Source: an uncultured Eubacterium sp. (GTDB lineage: Bacteria; Bacillota; Clostridia; Lachnospirales; Lachnospiraceae). Taken from it: a DNA stretch of 47,175 bases. Positions 17,249 to 26,171 of this stretch are shown here, in pieces. The stretch's first letter is position 1; each line of letters opens with the position of its first letter. The stretch spans positions 1 through 47,175 of the forward strand of contig CAJUFM010000015.1 in assembly GCA_910585745.1 (NCBI GenBank), read 5' to 3'. The notes beneath the pieces were generated by a model. It saw nothing but the letters and a program-made list of their open reading frames with translations, searched no databases and had not been told where the DNA came from. Made by a program: the position numbers and the translations under genes.

Positions 17249-19084
17249 TTAAGCATTTTCCACGGTTTCATCGTCATTTTGCTCAAACAGCAATTCAAAC
17301 TCATCTCTGGTAATCCTCTCCTTTTCAATCAGGAGTTTAGCCAGCCGGTCAAGAATGTCCTGGTTAGCTTTTAAAATGCTGGTTGCTTTCTCATGACAGC
17401 TGTTGATGATCTTTTTGACCTCTCTGTCAATGATCTCTGCAGTGCCCTCACTAAAAGTTTTCGTGTGGGCGATATCCCTTCCTATAAACACTTCATCGTC
17501 CGAGGTATCGTAATTTATCATTCCCAGTTCCTCTGAGAATCCATAACGGGTAACCATATCCCTGGCTGCTTCTGTCGCCTGCTTGATATCCTGGACAGCG
17601 CCGGTCGTCACATCATCAAAGGCAATGCTCTCTGCGATACGTCCGCCAAGACATACTGTGATATCCTGGAGCATCTTGCCCTTCGTCAAATGCAGCTCAT
17701 CCTTTTCAGGCAGCGGCATCGTATATCCCGCGGCTCCCTGCCCGGTAGGAATGATAGAGACGGTATATACCGGTCCCACATCCGGCAGGAGATGAAACAG
17801 GATGGCATGCCCCGCTTCATGATAAGCAGTGATACGTTTGTCTTTGTCAGAGATGACCTTGCTTCTTTTCTCTGCTCCGATGCCTACCTTTATAAAGGAT
17901 TTCTTTATGTCTTCTTCTACAATAAATACCCGGTTATCCCTGGCTGCCGCGATGGCTGCCTCATTCAGGAGATTTTCCAGGTCAGCACCCACAAATCCTG
18001 CCGTAGTTCTGGCGATGTCTTCCAGGTTTACGTCATCTGACAGTGGTTTATCTTTAGCGTGGACCTTCAGGATCTCTTCTCTTCCCCGCACATCCGGCCT
18101 GCCCACTGTGATCTTCCGGTCAAATCTTCCCGGTCTAAGGATCGCCGGATCTAGTATATCTACACGGTTTGTCGCCGCCATAACGATGATACCCTCATTG
18201 ATTCCGAAACCATCCATCTCTACCAGCATCTGGTTCAAGGTCTGCTCTCTCTCATCATGGCCGCCGCCCAGGCCGCTTCCCCGGCGTCTCGCCACCGCGT
18301 CAATTTCATCAATAAATACGATACACGGTGCATTTTTCTTTGCCTCTGCAAAGAGATCGCGTACTCTGGAAGCACCCACTCCTACAAACATTTCCACAAA
18401 ATCTGAGCCGGAAATACTGAAAAACGGAACACCGGCTTCCCCGGCAACCGCCTTCGCCAGCAGGGTTTTTCCTGTACCAGGAGGTCCTACCATAATGACT
18501 CCCTTAGGAATCCTGGCACCGAGTTTTGTATATTTACCAGGAGCGGAAAGAAAATCTACAATCTCTTCCAGCTGCTCCTTTTCCTCTACCAGACCTGCCA
18601 CATCCTGAAAGGTTTTGACCTTATCATCCGGCATCGTAAGTCTGGCACGGCTTTTTCCAAAATTCATCATCTTTCCGCCGCCACCGCCTCCATTGGCATT
18701 GGAGGACATCATGCTGAACAGCAACAGGATCAGCACTACTCCGATGATATATGGCAGAACTTCCAGATACCAGGGAGTTCTCGCCACATCCCCCACTTTC
18801 ACATGGGTAAAGTTTTTTTCATCGAGAAACTGCAGGATCTGGTTGACGTCCGATACATAGACCCGTTTTTCACCATTGGAGTACTTTGCGGTCAATTCCC
18901 CCGTGGGCACCTCCGCATTCTGCCTCACTTCCACACTCTGGATCTTTTCCTCCATAATGTCCTGCTTAAACTGTGTCACCGAATAATTGTCCTGGTTAGA
19001 ATTTATGAAATCATTGGCAATGAACACTAATGCCAGTACCATGAGCATCAGCACGAAAAAGCCATAGCCTTTAAACGTCTTCAT
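17249..19084 (-). CDS. ftsH: FtsH, membrane-bound ATP-dependent zinc metalloprotease
   Basis: 611 residues. Two N-terminal membrane helices (about 7-24 and 107-126) flank a short extracytoplasmic domain. Then comes a glycine run (132-137) and the AAA+ domain: Walker A GPPGTGKT (200-207), Walker B IVFIDEID (255-262), and the second region of homology ending RPGRFDR (317-323). The zinc protease motif HEAGH is at 422-426. It degrades misfolded membrane proteins and regulators. Its ATG overlaps the hpt stop (TAATG), so the two are translationally coupled, as in the Bacillus order tilS-hprT-ftsH. Confidence 0.97.
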   Translation of the reverse strand: MKTFKGYGFFVLMLMVLALVFIANDFINSNQDNYSVTQFKQDIMEEKIQSVEVRQNAEVPTGELTAKYSNGEKRVYVSDVNQILQFLDEKNFTHVKVGDVARTPWYLEVLPYIIGVVLILLLFSMMSSNANGGGGGGKMMNFGKSRARLTMPDDKVKTFQDVAGLVEEKEQLEEIVDFLSAPGKYTKLGARIPKGVIMVGPPGTGKTLLAKAVAGEAGVPFFSISGSDFVEMFVGVGASRVRDLFAEAKKNAPCIVFIDEIDAVARRRGSGLGGGHDEREQTLNQMLVEMDGFGINEGIIVMAATNRVDILDPAILRPGRFDRKITVGRPDVRGREEILKVHAKDKPLSDDVNLEDIARTTAGFVGADLENLLNEAAIAAARDNRVFIVEEDIKKSFIKVGIGAEKRSKVISDKDKRITAYHEAGHAILFHLLPDVGPVYTVSIIPTGQGAAGYTMPLPEKDELHLTKGKMLQDITVCLGGRIAESIAFDDVTTGAVQDIKQATEAARDMVTRYGFSEELGMINYDTSDDEVFIGRDIAHTKTFSEGTAEIIDREVKKIINSCHEKATSILKANQDILDRLAKLLIEKERITRDEFELLFEQNDDETVENA

Positions 19085-19617
19085 TATTTGCCCTCCTTAA
19101 AGACCAGTTCACCGATATATGGCAGATTCCTGTATTTCTGCGCATAATCCATTCCGAACCCGACCACAAAAACGTCCGGGACTTCAAATCCCACATAATC
19201 CACTGTCACTTCTGTCACACGGCTTCCCGGTTTGTCAAGAAGTGTACACAGGCGCAGGCTTTCCGGTTTGCGCTTTGCCAGCATATGAAGCAAAAATGCA
19301 AGGGTTCTTCCACTGTCCACTATGTCCTCTACCACGATAACATTTTTCCCTTTTACATCCAGATCGGCATCATTGCTAAGCTCCACTGCCCCGGAACTGG
19401 TCATCCCGTCCCCGTAGCTGGACACACTTAAAAAGCCAAGCTTCACAGGAACTTTTATATATTTGGAAAGTTCACAGGTAAAATATACGCTGCCCTTCAA
19501 AATACATAGCAGGTATACTTCCTTTCCTTCATAATCCCGGTTGATCTGATCTGCGATCTCCCGGATCTTTGACATAAGCTGTTCTTCTTTAAATAATACT
19601 TTTATTTCTTCTTTCAT
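19084..19617 (-). CDS. hpt: Hypoxanthine phosphoribosyltransferase
   Basis: 177 residues from the ATG at 19617, preceded by AAGGAGAG; the frame upstream is not homologous. The PRPP-binding motif VIVVEDIVDSGRTL lies mid-protein and GFGMDYAQKYRNLPYIG is the conserved C terminus. It salvages hypoxanthine and guanine to nucleotides. In B. subtilis the same protein binds TilS and controls FtsH, and the three-gene order is conserved here. Confidence 0.95.
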   Translation of the reverse strand: MKEEIKVLFKEEQLMSKIREIADQINRDYEGKEVYLLCILKGSVYFTCELSKYIKVPVKLGFLSVSSYGDGMTSSGAVELSNDADLDVKGKNVIVVEDIVDSGRTLAFLLHMLAKRKPESLRLCTLLDKPGSRVTEVTVDYVGFEVPDVFVVGFGMDYAQKYRNLPYIGELVFKEGK

Positions 19618-19630
19618 CGTTCTCTCCTTA

Positions 19631-21022
19631 TCATCCCCATGCCAGCACAACCACAAGAACTAATCTGGTCTCCTTAGTAACTTTATATGCATAACTGATC
19701 CGTCCCGGAACTGCCCAGATCACATGATTTTCTTCAGCCAGCACGATCTCTTTTGCCCTCTCTGACGCGGGAATCTTTTTATCAATAAAATATCGGGAAA
19801 GCTTTTTCCGGTTTCCCGCTGCATCCATGATAAAAAAGTCTCCCTCTTTCGGATTTCTGAGACATAAATCACCTTTTATTTTATCATAATCCAGCCATTT
19901 CGTATAGTCTTTTTCTGGAATTTCTTCCGGGAGTTTCCTCCTGGGAACCACATCCATGGCGATCCACATTCTGTCCTTTCGGATTTTCACCGGTCCTTCA
20001 TAGGGAAGCTGGCATTTCTGATAAAACATTTCCCTGCTCTGATCGGCTATATTGCGGTACCAGACACATCCGTATCTCCGCTCAACACATACTTTTCCCG
20101 GCAGGCTGACCTGTTTTCCCACCTCCATTCTGGACATGGCGATCAGCTTTTTATAATGGGTTTCGCTGATATCCTTCACCGATTCACGGAAATTTTTTAA
20201 AACCAGGCGGATGACCTCAATCTGTATAACCAGATCCAGCCGGTCGAATTCATCACAATTATAATAGTACTGCCCCTGATCCGCATGCACAACCTGCATA
20301 TACTCTTTTTTTGCCTGCTTCTCAACATATGCATTCTGAAGGGCAATTTTCTGAGCCGCCTTTGCCACATGGGCTTTCGCTCTGTTATTTATTTCCCGTT
20401 CTACATAAGGAAATACCCGCAACCGCAATTTATTTCTCGAATATTCCTCAGAATAGTTGGTCTGGTCCTCACAATACGCCAGTTTTCTCTCCTGTACATA
20501 TTCTTCGATCTCCCGTCCCTCCGCAAAAAGGATCGGGCGGATCACATATTCCCGCTTGGGATGGATCCCTGACAGCCCTCTGGGACCGCTTCCACGGAAC
20601 ATCTGGAAAAGTACAGTCTCCGCCACATCATCCTGATGGTGTGCCACAGCGATCTTATCAAATCCTTTTTCCATACACACATGACGCATGATCTGGTACC
20701 GGAGATAGCGCCCTGCCTCTTCTTCCGACATTTTAAGTTCTCTGGCAGCCTGTGGCACATTCACCCGCTCGCTGTAACATTCCAGTCCCCGTTCCGCCGC
20801 CATATCCTTTACGAATTGTTCATCCCTGTCTGCCGCCTCCCCGCGGATGCCGTGGTTGACGTGAACCACCAGCAGTGTCAGCTCAAATTCCTCCCGGCAC
20901 CGGTCCAGCACATCCAGCAAGCAGACCGAATCCTTGCCTCCAGATACTCCTACAACAATCCGGTCTCCTCTATGAAAAAGTTTATTCCGTTTATTGTACT
21001 TTAGTACTTTATCCTTAAACAC
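19631..21022 (-). CDS. tilS: TilS, tRNA(Ile)-lysidine synthase
   Basis: 463 residues beginning at a GTG (21022) with GGAGAACA upstream. The PP-loop SGGKDS is at 27-32, and the family motif HHQDDVAETVLFQMFRG follows, with a C-terminal TilS substrate domain (KKLSRYFIDKKIP). It converts C34 of the CAU-anticodon tRNA(Ile) to lysidine, so it is essential. It ends 13 bp before hpt and starts 14 bp after spoIIE, so the block spoIIE-tilS-hpt-ftsH is tightly packed. Confidence 0.95.
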   Translation of the reverse strand: MFKDKVLKYNKRNKLFHRGDRIVVGVSGGKDSVCLLDVLDRCREEFELTLLVVHVNHGIRGEAADRDEQFVKDMAAERGLECYSERVNVPQAARELKMSEEEAGRYLRYQIMRHVCMEKGFDKIAVAHHQDDVAETVLFQMFRGSGPRGLSGIHPKREYVIRPILFAEGREIEEYVQERKLAYCEDQTNYSEEYSRNKLRLRVFPYVEREINNRAKAHVAKAAQKIALQNAYVEKQAKKEYMQVVHADQGQYYYNCDEFDRLDLVIQIEVIRLVLKNFRESVKDISETHYKKLIAMSRMEVGKQVSLPGKVCVERRYGCVWYRNIADQSREMFYQKCQLPYEGPVKIRKDRMWIAMDVVPRRKLPEEIPEKDYTKWLDYDKIKGDLCLRNPKEGDFFIMDAAGNRKKLSRYFIDKKIPASERAKEIVLAEENHVIWAVPGRISYAYKVTKETRLVLVVVLAWG

Positions 21023-21035
21023 TATTGTTCTCCAT

Positions 21036-23342
21036 TCATTTTTTCCATATTCCTGCCACCAGCACGCTCATATCATCCGATGCTTCCCTGGCATTTCTGG
21101 CAAGCGCCTGCATCAGCACTCCGTTGGCAATCTCTGACGGATTGTTGCTGTCTATATTCTCCAGTATATTTTCCACATAAAATTCTTTGTCCTCCCCTGG
21201 AAAGGCATCGATGATACCGTCGGATACCATAACCACCATATCGCCATCTTTCAGGCTTGTCCTTGTAGATTCCGGAGACGCTTCCATATCAATGCCCATG
21301 GGAAGGGTTTTGGCAAAAATGGTTTCCACGCCATCGGCGCGTTTGATAAATGTGGCAGCCGCACCGTTTTTTACCGTCTCACATTCTCCACTATAAAGGT
21401 CTATCGCTGTCATGTCAAGGGTTGTAAACTTTTTTCCCTCATAAGACATGACAAACAACGTATTCATGAGACGAACGGCTGACTCTTTTCGGAATCCCGC
21501 TTCGATGAGACTCTCCAGTACCTCTACCAGATTTTCACTATCCTGGCATGCCCGGCTTCCGCTGCCCATCCCATCCGAGAGCACCATAACCAGCTCCCCG
21601 GTAGAAAGCTCCATAAAGGAAAAATTATCTCCGGACACAGTCTCACCGCTTTTTGCCACTCTGGCAAGTCCGGTAAGGGTCTTATAATTCATATCCCGCA
21701 CGAACGAAACCGCCTCGTATTCTTTGGGGATGACATTTCTCATGTACCTGCCGGGACACATCCGCTGATCCAGAGCATGTTCCAAAGCCACACACACATC
21801 CCTTTTTGTGATACAGGCATTCCCCCTGGCTTTCGCTATAAAACAAATTTCCAGATTCCCTTTCCGGTCCGTCTTAAAAGACAGGTTCTTTACCCGGATT
21901 CCCAGGCTTCGCAGGGCAAAAAGAACCTTTTTCTTCGTCTCCACCGGCACCTCCGCAGTCTGGTTCAGCTCCTTTGTAAATTCTTTCAGCGCCTCAGCGA
22001 TCTCCATCATCTGGCCCGCCATCGCCTCCCGGCTTTCTGCCATTTTATTACGCCAGCTCAGGTTCATCCTCGCCACCGCCATACGTTCATTGATCTTTTC
22101 AATATATTCGTCCAGCCTCAGACAGCGGTTTAAAAATTTCTCACTGATATTCTGTTCTTCCACCACACCCTGTTCGCTCGCCGCCGCAAGGATATTTTTT
22201 ATATTTTCGTAGGTCTCCTCATAATTTGTCTCCCAGCAATAGTGGCAGTTCACACACTGCTGGCAGACTTTACCGGACAGGTCATCAAAGATCTCCTGGA
22301 TCTCATCCCCGGATATCTGCCTTTCCTTTTCCGTAAAGTCACTAAAAGATTTTGCCAGCCGTTTAAAGGCTGTAGCGAACCCGTCGATCTTATAATTGGC
22401 AAGAGTTCTCAGATCCTCTTTGGCAAAAGGATTTTCCTGATCTTTCGTCAGGTCATTTTCAATGGTCCGGATAAAAGAACCAGGGATAGACAAAAAGATG
22501 ATCGCCGCTGAAACCATCCCCCGCAATTCCACGATCCCCAGCACCTCATTTCTTATGACATATGCCATGATGATCCCCATCACAAGAAATGCCGCTGTAC
22601 TCATGATACGCCCAATCTCCCGGAAGATCCCAACACCGATGCCCAGGAGGCAGTATACCCCCACCAGAACCATGCCGCTGCCAGAAGCCGCCGCCAGAAT
22701 TCCTCCCGCCGCCCCTGCCATCGCTCCCGGCGCCGCACCATAACGGTATCCCACAAACAGCACAAGAAGATAACTGAGAGTCTCGATAAAGGAATACACC
22801 CCCTCAAAAGTCCGGGGCATTCCATAGACCGCCAGGGCCGCCAGGGAAATAAGGCTGATCATTTCCTCATTTCCAAGGATCTTTGCCCAGTCCTCGTATA
22901 ATAAGAAACGTACTCCCCACTGAAATACATTTGCCATGGCAACAATACACAGACTCTCCAGCAGACTCAGCCACACCGCTTCTATTGTATTATTGTTTAC
23001 TACACCAGTAGTAAATCCAAGGATAAAATTTAATATCCCACTGACGCATGCCACCGCCAGAACACTTCCCTCCTTGCCGTCGATCCGCCGCATGACATAC
23101 TGTACAAATCCCGTCAATAGAATTAGAAAGGTGTACTGCAGAAAGTTCAGCCCTCTCGCCTGGGTCAGCACACCTCCCAGGACAGACACCAGCACCAGCA
23201 TCCGGCTGCCGGGACAGACTCCCGCCGCACACAAATAGGCGGGGGCAAAAGGATTGATGGAAAACATCCACACCCTTCCAAGCATAAAACCCAGCACCGC
23301 CTGTAATATCCACCTTTTTTTTGAAACCGCACCTTGTATCAT
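21036..23342 (-). CDS. spoIIE: SpoIIE, stage II sporulation serine phosphatase
   Basis: About 768 residues. I chose the ATG at 23342, because GGAGG sits five bases before it; an in-frame ATG at 23354 lacks a site. The N-terminal third has roughly ten hydrophobic helices, a central cytoplasmic region with Cys-rich CQQCVNCHYCW, then a PP2C-type phosphatase domain with VSGDNFS, VLSDGMGSG and MVSDGIIDAF. At the asymmetric septum it dephosphorylates SpoIIAA and so activates sigma-F in the forespore. Promoter sequences upstream look Spo0A-controlled. Confidence 0.95.
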   Translation of the reverse strand: MIQGAVSKKRWILQAVLGFMLGRVWMFSINPFAPAYLCAAGVCPGSRMLVLVSVLGGVLTQARGLNFLQYTFLILLTGFVQYVMRRIDGKEGSVLAVACVSGILNFILGFTTGVVNNNTIEAVWLSLLESLCIVAMANVFQWGVRFLLYEDWAKILGNEEMISLISLAALAVYGMPRTFEGVYSFIETLSYLLVLFVGYRYGAAPGAMAGAAGGILAAASGSGMVLVGVYCLLGIGVGIFREIGRIMSTAAFLVMGIIMAYVIRNEVLGIVELRGMVSAAIIFLSIPGSFIRTIENDLTKDQENPFAKEDLRTLANYKIDGFATAFKRLAKSFSDFTEKERQISGDEIQEIFDDLSGKVCQQCVNCHYCWETNYEETYENIKNILAAASEQGVVEEQNISEKFLNRCLRLDEYIEKINERMAVARMNLSWRNKMAESREAMAGQMMEIAEALKEFTKELNQTAEVPVETKKKVLFALRSLGIRVKNLSFKTDRKGNLEICFIAKARGNACITKRDVCVALEHALDQRMCPGRYMRNVIPKEYEAVSFVRDMNYKTLTGLARVAKSGETVSGDNFSFMELSTGELVMVLSDGMGSGSRACQDSENLVEVLESLIEAGFRKESAVRLMNTLFVMSYEGKKFTTLDMTAIDLYSGECETVKNGAAATFIKRADGVETIFAKTLPMGIDMEASPESTRTSLKDGDMVVMVSDGIIDAFPGEDKEFYVENILENIDSNNPSEIANGVLMQALARNAREASDDMSVLVAGIWKK

Positions 23343-23435
23343 CATTTCCTCCATTCTGAGACACTTCCTGGAGCAACCGTAATATCAGATTGCTGCCCAT
23401 GCCCCGTCACACAAATTACACTTGTAGTACAAATA

Positions 23436-23500
23436 AGTATAGACAAAGTGGGTATCAAATTTTGTCAAAAAAAGAATCATGCCAAAAAAACTTTTCGACA
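23436..23500 (-). promoter_or_regulatory. Spo0A-type sigma-A promoter of spoIIE with 0A box
   Basis: On the minus strand: -35 TTGACA (23463-23468), a 21-bp spacer, and -10 TATACT (23436-23441). A perfect 0A box TGTCGAA lies at 23494-23500, 25 bp above the -35, and a partial box overlaps the -35. Over-long 21-22-bp spacing with 0A boxes is the hallmark of Spo0A-activated spoIIE and spoIIG promoters in Bacillus. Confidence 0.75.
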
Positions 23501-23506
23501 CGATTC

Positions 23507-23839
23507 TCACTCTGCTTTGAAAATTATCTCATCCTCATATACAAGGCCAAATTTCTCCCTGGCCGCGTTTTCTATGTATTCATCTGTCTGCATGTATGCC
23601 TTCTGCTCCTGAATGGACTTCTTTTCCTTCTGAAGCTCGTCTTTTTTCTGCTGCAGCTCCTGTTTCTGCTTTTGCAGTTCAAGACAGTTCGCCTTCAAAG
23701 AAATACTATGAATCCCAAGAGTAGCACAAAACAGCAGAACCACCGTCATCACCAAATAAAGCCCGGTGCGGTTTCTTCGCCTTCTTCTTCTCATATATTT
23801 CCTCATTTCTGCAGGGGACAGCCTAATCCCCCTTCTCAT
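23507..23839 (-). CDS. divIC: DivIC/FtsB-like septum formation initiator
   Basis: 110 residues with the topology of DivIC: a very basic cytoplasmic head (MRRRRRRNR), one membrane helix (about 28-48), a coiled coil rich in Lys/Gln/Glu (53-83), and the conserved C-terminal ENAAREKFGLVYEDE. It would work with FtsL and DivIB at the division septum. Position between yabQ and spoIIE matches Bacillus. The TGA at its end is only six bases from the 0A box of the spoIIE promoter. Confidence 0.9.
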   Translation of the reverse strand: MRRGIRLSPAEMRKYMRRRRRRNRTGLYLVMTVVLLFCATLGIHSISLKANCLELQKQKQELQQKKDELQKEKKSIQEQKAYMQTDEYIENAAREKFGLVYEDEIIFKAE

Positions 23840-23899
23840 TGTTTTCTATAGCTGTAGACTGCTGTGTAATTGATATTATAAAGTGTTTTTTAGTAAATA

Positions 23900-24289
23900 T
23901 CAAGAGTTTTTTTCTCTTTTTTTTATTAATTTTTTCAATTTCTTACAAGCAAATAAAAGGGGGCGGGTAAGCAGCCGGAAAGTTTTTTGGACTGCCCTCA
24001 CGCAGATGCTGGATATCCTCGTTCCAAAGGTCTTCCGAAACAAGATCGCCCCTGCCCCAAAGGCAAAGATAAAAAAACTCCGGATCGTTCCATTATTACA
24101 AAGGAAGATCATCTGAAATACACAAATTCCGCTGACCGTAAAAAACATCACATCCAGAAACAGTTTCCCTACGATCCCTGGCCGGAACAGTCCCCGGATA
24201 ATATTAATGATCTCATAGGCAAGCATCACCGCCACTCCGCTTATAAAGGATCCCAGAAGAAAAATAACCTGACTTTTTATCTCATCCAT
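23900..24289 (-). CDS. yabQ: YabQ spore cortex protein
   Basis: 129 residues with three or four hydrophobic helices (about 7-30, 42-62, 68-88) and a basic C terminus (KKLKKLIKKREK). YabQ is a membrane protein of the outer forespore membrane needed for spore cortex formation. Its ATG overlaps the yabP stop (TAATG). Confidence 0.9.
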   Translation of the reverse strand: MDEIKSQVIFLLGSFISGVAVMLAYEIINIIRGLFRPGIVGKLFLDVMFFTVSGICVFQMIFLCNNGTIRSFFIFAFGAGAILFRKTFGTRISSICVRAVQKTFRLLTRPLLFACKKLKKLIKKREKNS

Positions 24290-24612
24290 TATTTAAACAG
24301 CTTTCCAAAAAATGAACCGGCATCTTTCACAGAATGGGTATCGGAATATTTTAGCTCACAGATATTTCCTTCCAGATCCACCTCGCCCTTTTCCAGGGTC
24401 AGCCGCTTGACATGAAGATCTTCTCCCCGAAATGAAAGCATCCCTCTGGTGGTTTCAAGCAGGATCTCATTGCTGTCAAAGGAGATCACCTCCTTCACGC
24501 CGGATACCGCTGCTTTCCTGCGGTCGATCATGTTTACATCCTGCCTTCCCGTCAGCCCTTCATTCCTCGTCTCCGCATACTGGTTGTATCTGCTTTTCTG
24601 GGAATCCTGCAA
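24289..24612 (-). CDS. yabP: YabP sporulation protein
   Basis: About 107 residues. The core GVKEVISFDSNEILLETTRG and the ending SFFGKLFK match YabP. I place the start at a TTG (24612) with GAGGTGG just upstream, because the longer ATG frame (24678) adds residues unlike the family. It is needed for cortex assembly together with YabQ. A rare start codon would lower expression; a GTG/ATG alternative cannot be excluded. Confidence 0.85.
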   Translation of the reverse strand: MQDSQKSRYNQYAETRNEGLTGRQDVNMIDRRKAAVSGVKEVISFDSNEILLETTRGMLSFRGEDLHVKRLTLEKGEVDLEGNICELKYSDTHSVKDAGSFFGKLFK

Positions 24613-24696
24613 TTTGCCCACCTCAATAATCCATTTAACATAGTATATGCGGAAGCTTGGGCAGATATGACAGAACACAGGGCTGCAGGTCCCTGT

Positions 24697-24936
24697 CTAC
24701 AAATATCGGTACAGCTCCTTTGCCTCGTCCTTTTTGTAGGTTTCTTCGATGCTGAGTACTTCCACTTTCGTATTTTTATTTCCAAACTGTATTTCGATAA
24801 TATCCCCCGGTTTTACATTAAGGGACGCCTTTGCCACCTTATCATTTACCAGAATGCGCCCGGCATCACACGCCTCATTGGCCACTGGCCTTCTCTTGAT
24901 CAACCGGGATACTTTTAAATATTTATCTAATCTCAT
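24697..24936 (-). CDS. rqcP: RqcP (YabO), S4-domain ribosome quality-control factor
   Basis: 79 residues starting MRLDKYLKVSRLIKRR, an S4 RNA-binding domain of the Hsp15/RqcP family. RqcP acts with RqcH in C-terminal alanine tailing on obstructed 50S subunits. ATG 24936 has GGAGGA before it, while the longer frame is rejected. It heads the rqcP-yabP-yabQ-divIC run. Confidence 0.92.
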   Translation of the reverse strand: MRLDKYLKVSRLIKRRPVANEACDAGRILVNDKVAKASLNVKPGDIIEIQFGNKNTKVEVLSIEETYKKDEAKELYRYL

Positions 24937-24972
24937 ATAATCCTCCATTCCTAATGTATACAAACGTACAAA

Positions 24973-25006
24973 AACGCCGATCCTGACAGCATCCAGAATC
25001 GACGTT
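24973..25006 (-). terminator. Terminator/attenuator between hup and rqcP
   Basis: A 13-bp stem (24973-24985 with 24994-25006) with two G-U wobble pairs and an eight-base loop, followed on the minus strand by TTTTTGT. It ends the short hup transcript but may let some read-through into rqcP. Confidence 0.85.
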
Positions 25007-25042
25007 ATATTCAACAATTGAAAATCCCATACAAACGCTTGA

Positions 25043-25318
25043 TTATGCGTTAACAGCATCCTTCAATGCTTTACCAGCTTTGAATTTAGGTGCTTTAGAT
25101 GCAGGAATGCTCATCGGCTTCTTCGTAAGCGGATTGATCCCCTCTCTTGCTGCTCTCTCAGTCACTTCAAAAGAACCAAAGCCAACAAGCTGAATCTTTT
25201 CGCCCTTCTTCAATTCATCTGTAATAACGTCAACAAATGCTTTTAATGCTTTCTCAGCATCTTTTTTTGACAAATCTGCCTGATCAGCAATAGCTGCAAC
25301 TAATTCTGTCTTGTTCAT
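25043..25318 (-). CDS. hup: HU family DNA-binding protein
   Basis: 91 residues, MNKTELVAAIADQADLSKKD, with the DNA-binding arm residues RxGxNPxTKK (here REGINPLTKKPM) and a C-terminal KFKAGKALKDAV. HU bends and compacts the nucleoid DNA. It has a consensus promoter and a strong GAGGAGG site, consistent with high expression. Confidence 0.97.
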   Translation of the reverse strand: MNKTELVAAIADQADLSKKDAEKALKAFVDVITDELKKGEKIQLVGFGSFEVTERAAREGINPLTKKPMSIPASKAPKFKAGKALKDAVNA

Positions 25319-25390
25319 GGAATATATCCTCCTCGTGATTTTGCTTTATTTTTTCGTAAACCTACAATCCCTGTAAACCTACTAAACATA

Positions 25391-25419
25391 TTTATAACCT
25401 TTTTTCAGCCATTTGTCAA
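25391..25419 (-). promoter_or_regulatory. Sigma-A promoter of hup
   Basis: Minus strand TTGACA (25414-25419), 17-bp spacer, TATAAA (25391-25396), about 70 bp before the hup ATG. Near-perfect vegetative promoter. Confidence 0.85.
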
Positions 25420-25505
25420 GGTTTTTTGCAGTTTTTGGCATTTTTAACTGAATTATAAGTTTATAAGATATTAATTCATGCTGCCAGCACATTAATTAAA
25501 TCTCA

Positions 25506-26051
25506 TTAGCTTTCCATCTGCCTTCCCAGGAAGTTTGCTCCGCACAACGCCATTTTCTCCTCAAACTCTCCGAATTTTGATTTATCATCCCCGGAGACCA
25601 GGATCACTGCACCAATGGCGTCTCCCTCAGATACAATGGTTCCCACCGCCTGGTTTACCTCGGTCTCCCCATCTTCTGTTATCCTGCAGCGGGATTCCTT
25701 TTTATTTGTGGATAATATATTTGTCCGTTCATCTATGCACTGCTTTAACTCTTTATGAATGTCTTTTCCCGAATAATTTTTCTTGTCTGGACCCGCTGCC
25801 GCCACGATCTGATCCCTATCTGCCACACAGACTGTACATTTGGCTACGTTTGCTACAGACTCTACATATTCTTTTGCCAGTTCTCCCAGTTCTCCAATGG
25901 GAGAATATTTTTTCAGAATGATTCCACCCTCGTGGTTGGTGAATATTTCCAATGGATCCCCCTCGCGGATCCTTAATGTCCTTCGTATTTCTTTTGGTAT
26001 CACGATTCGTCCCAGTTCGTCAATCCGACGCACAATTCCTGTTGCTTTCAT
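25506..26051 (-). CDS. spoVT: SpoVT, AbrB-type sporulation regulator
   Basis: 181 residues: an N-terminal AbrB swapped-hairpin DNA-binding domain (IVRRIDELGRIVIPKEIRRT, about 5-50) and a C-terminal GAF-like domain. SpoVT tunes late forespore (sigma-G) genes and germination. ATG follows TGGAGGAAA. It is the first of the conserved spoVT...ftsH block. Confidence 0.93.
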   Translation of the reverse strand: MKATGIVRRIDELGRIVIPKEIRRTLRIREGDPLEIFTNHEGGIILKKYSPIGELGELAKEYVESVANVAKCTVCVADRDQIVAAAGPDKKNYSGKDIHKELKQCIDERTNILSTNKKESRCRITEDGETEVNQAVGTIVSEGDAIGAVILVSGDDKSKFGEFEEKMALCGANFLGRQMES

Positions 26052-26171
26052 TTATTTTTTCCTCCATAGCCATTTTTCTTGTTCGTTACAAAGATTTGCT
26101 TTCCAAATCATTGCTATGGAGTTAGTATGTGGAAAAGCTGGGGATTTATTCGCGAAATAACAGGTACTTTT

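Noticed and set aside
17829..18608. 259-residue plus-strand frame inside ftsH
   Set aside because: It is a shadow of the ftsH reading frame on the opposite strand.
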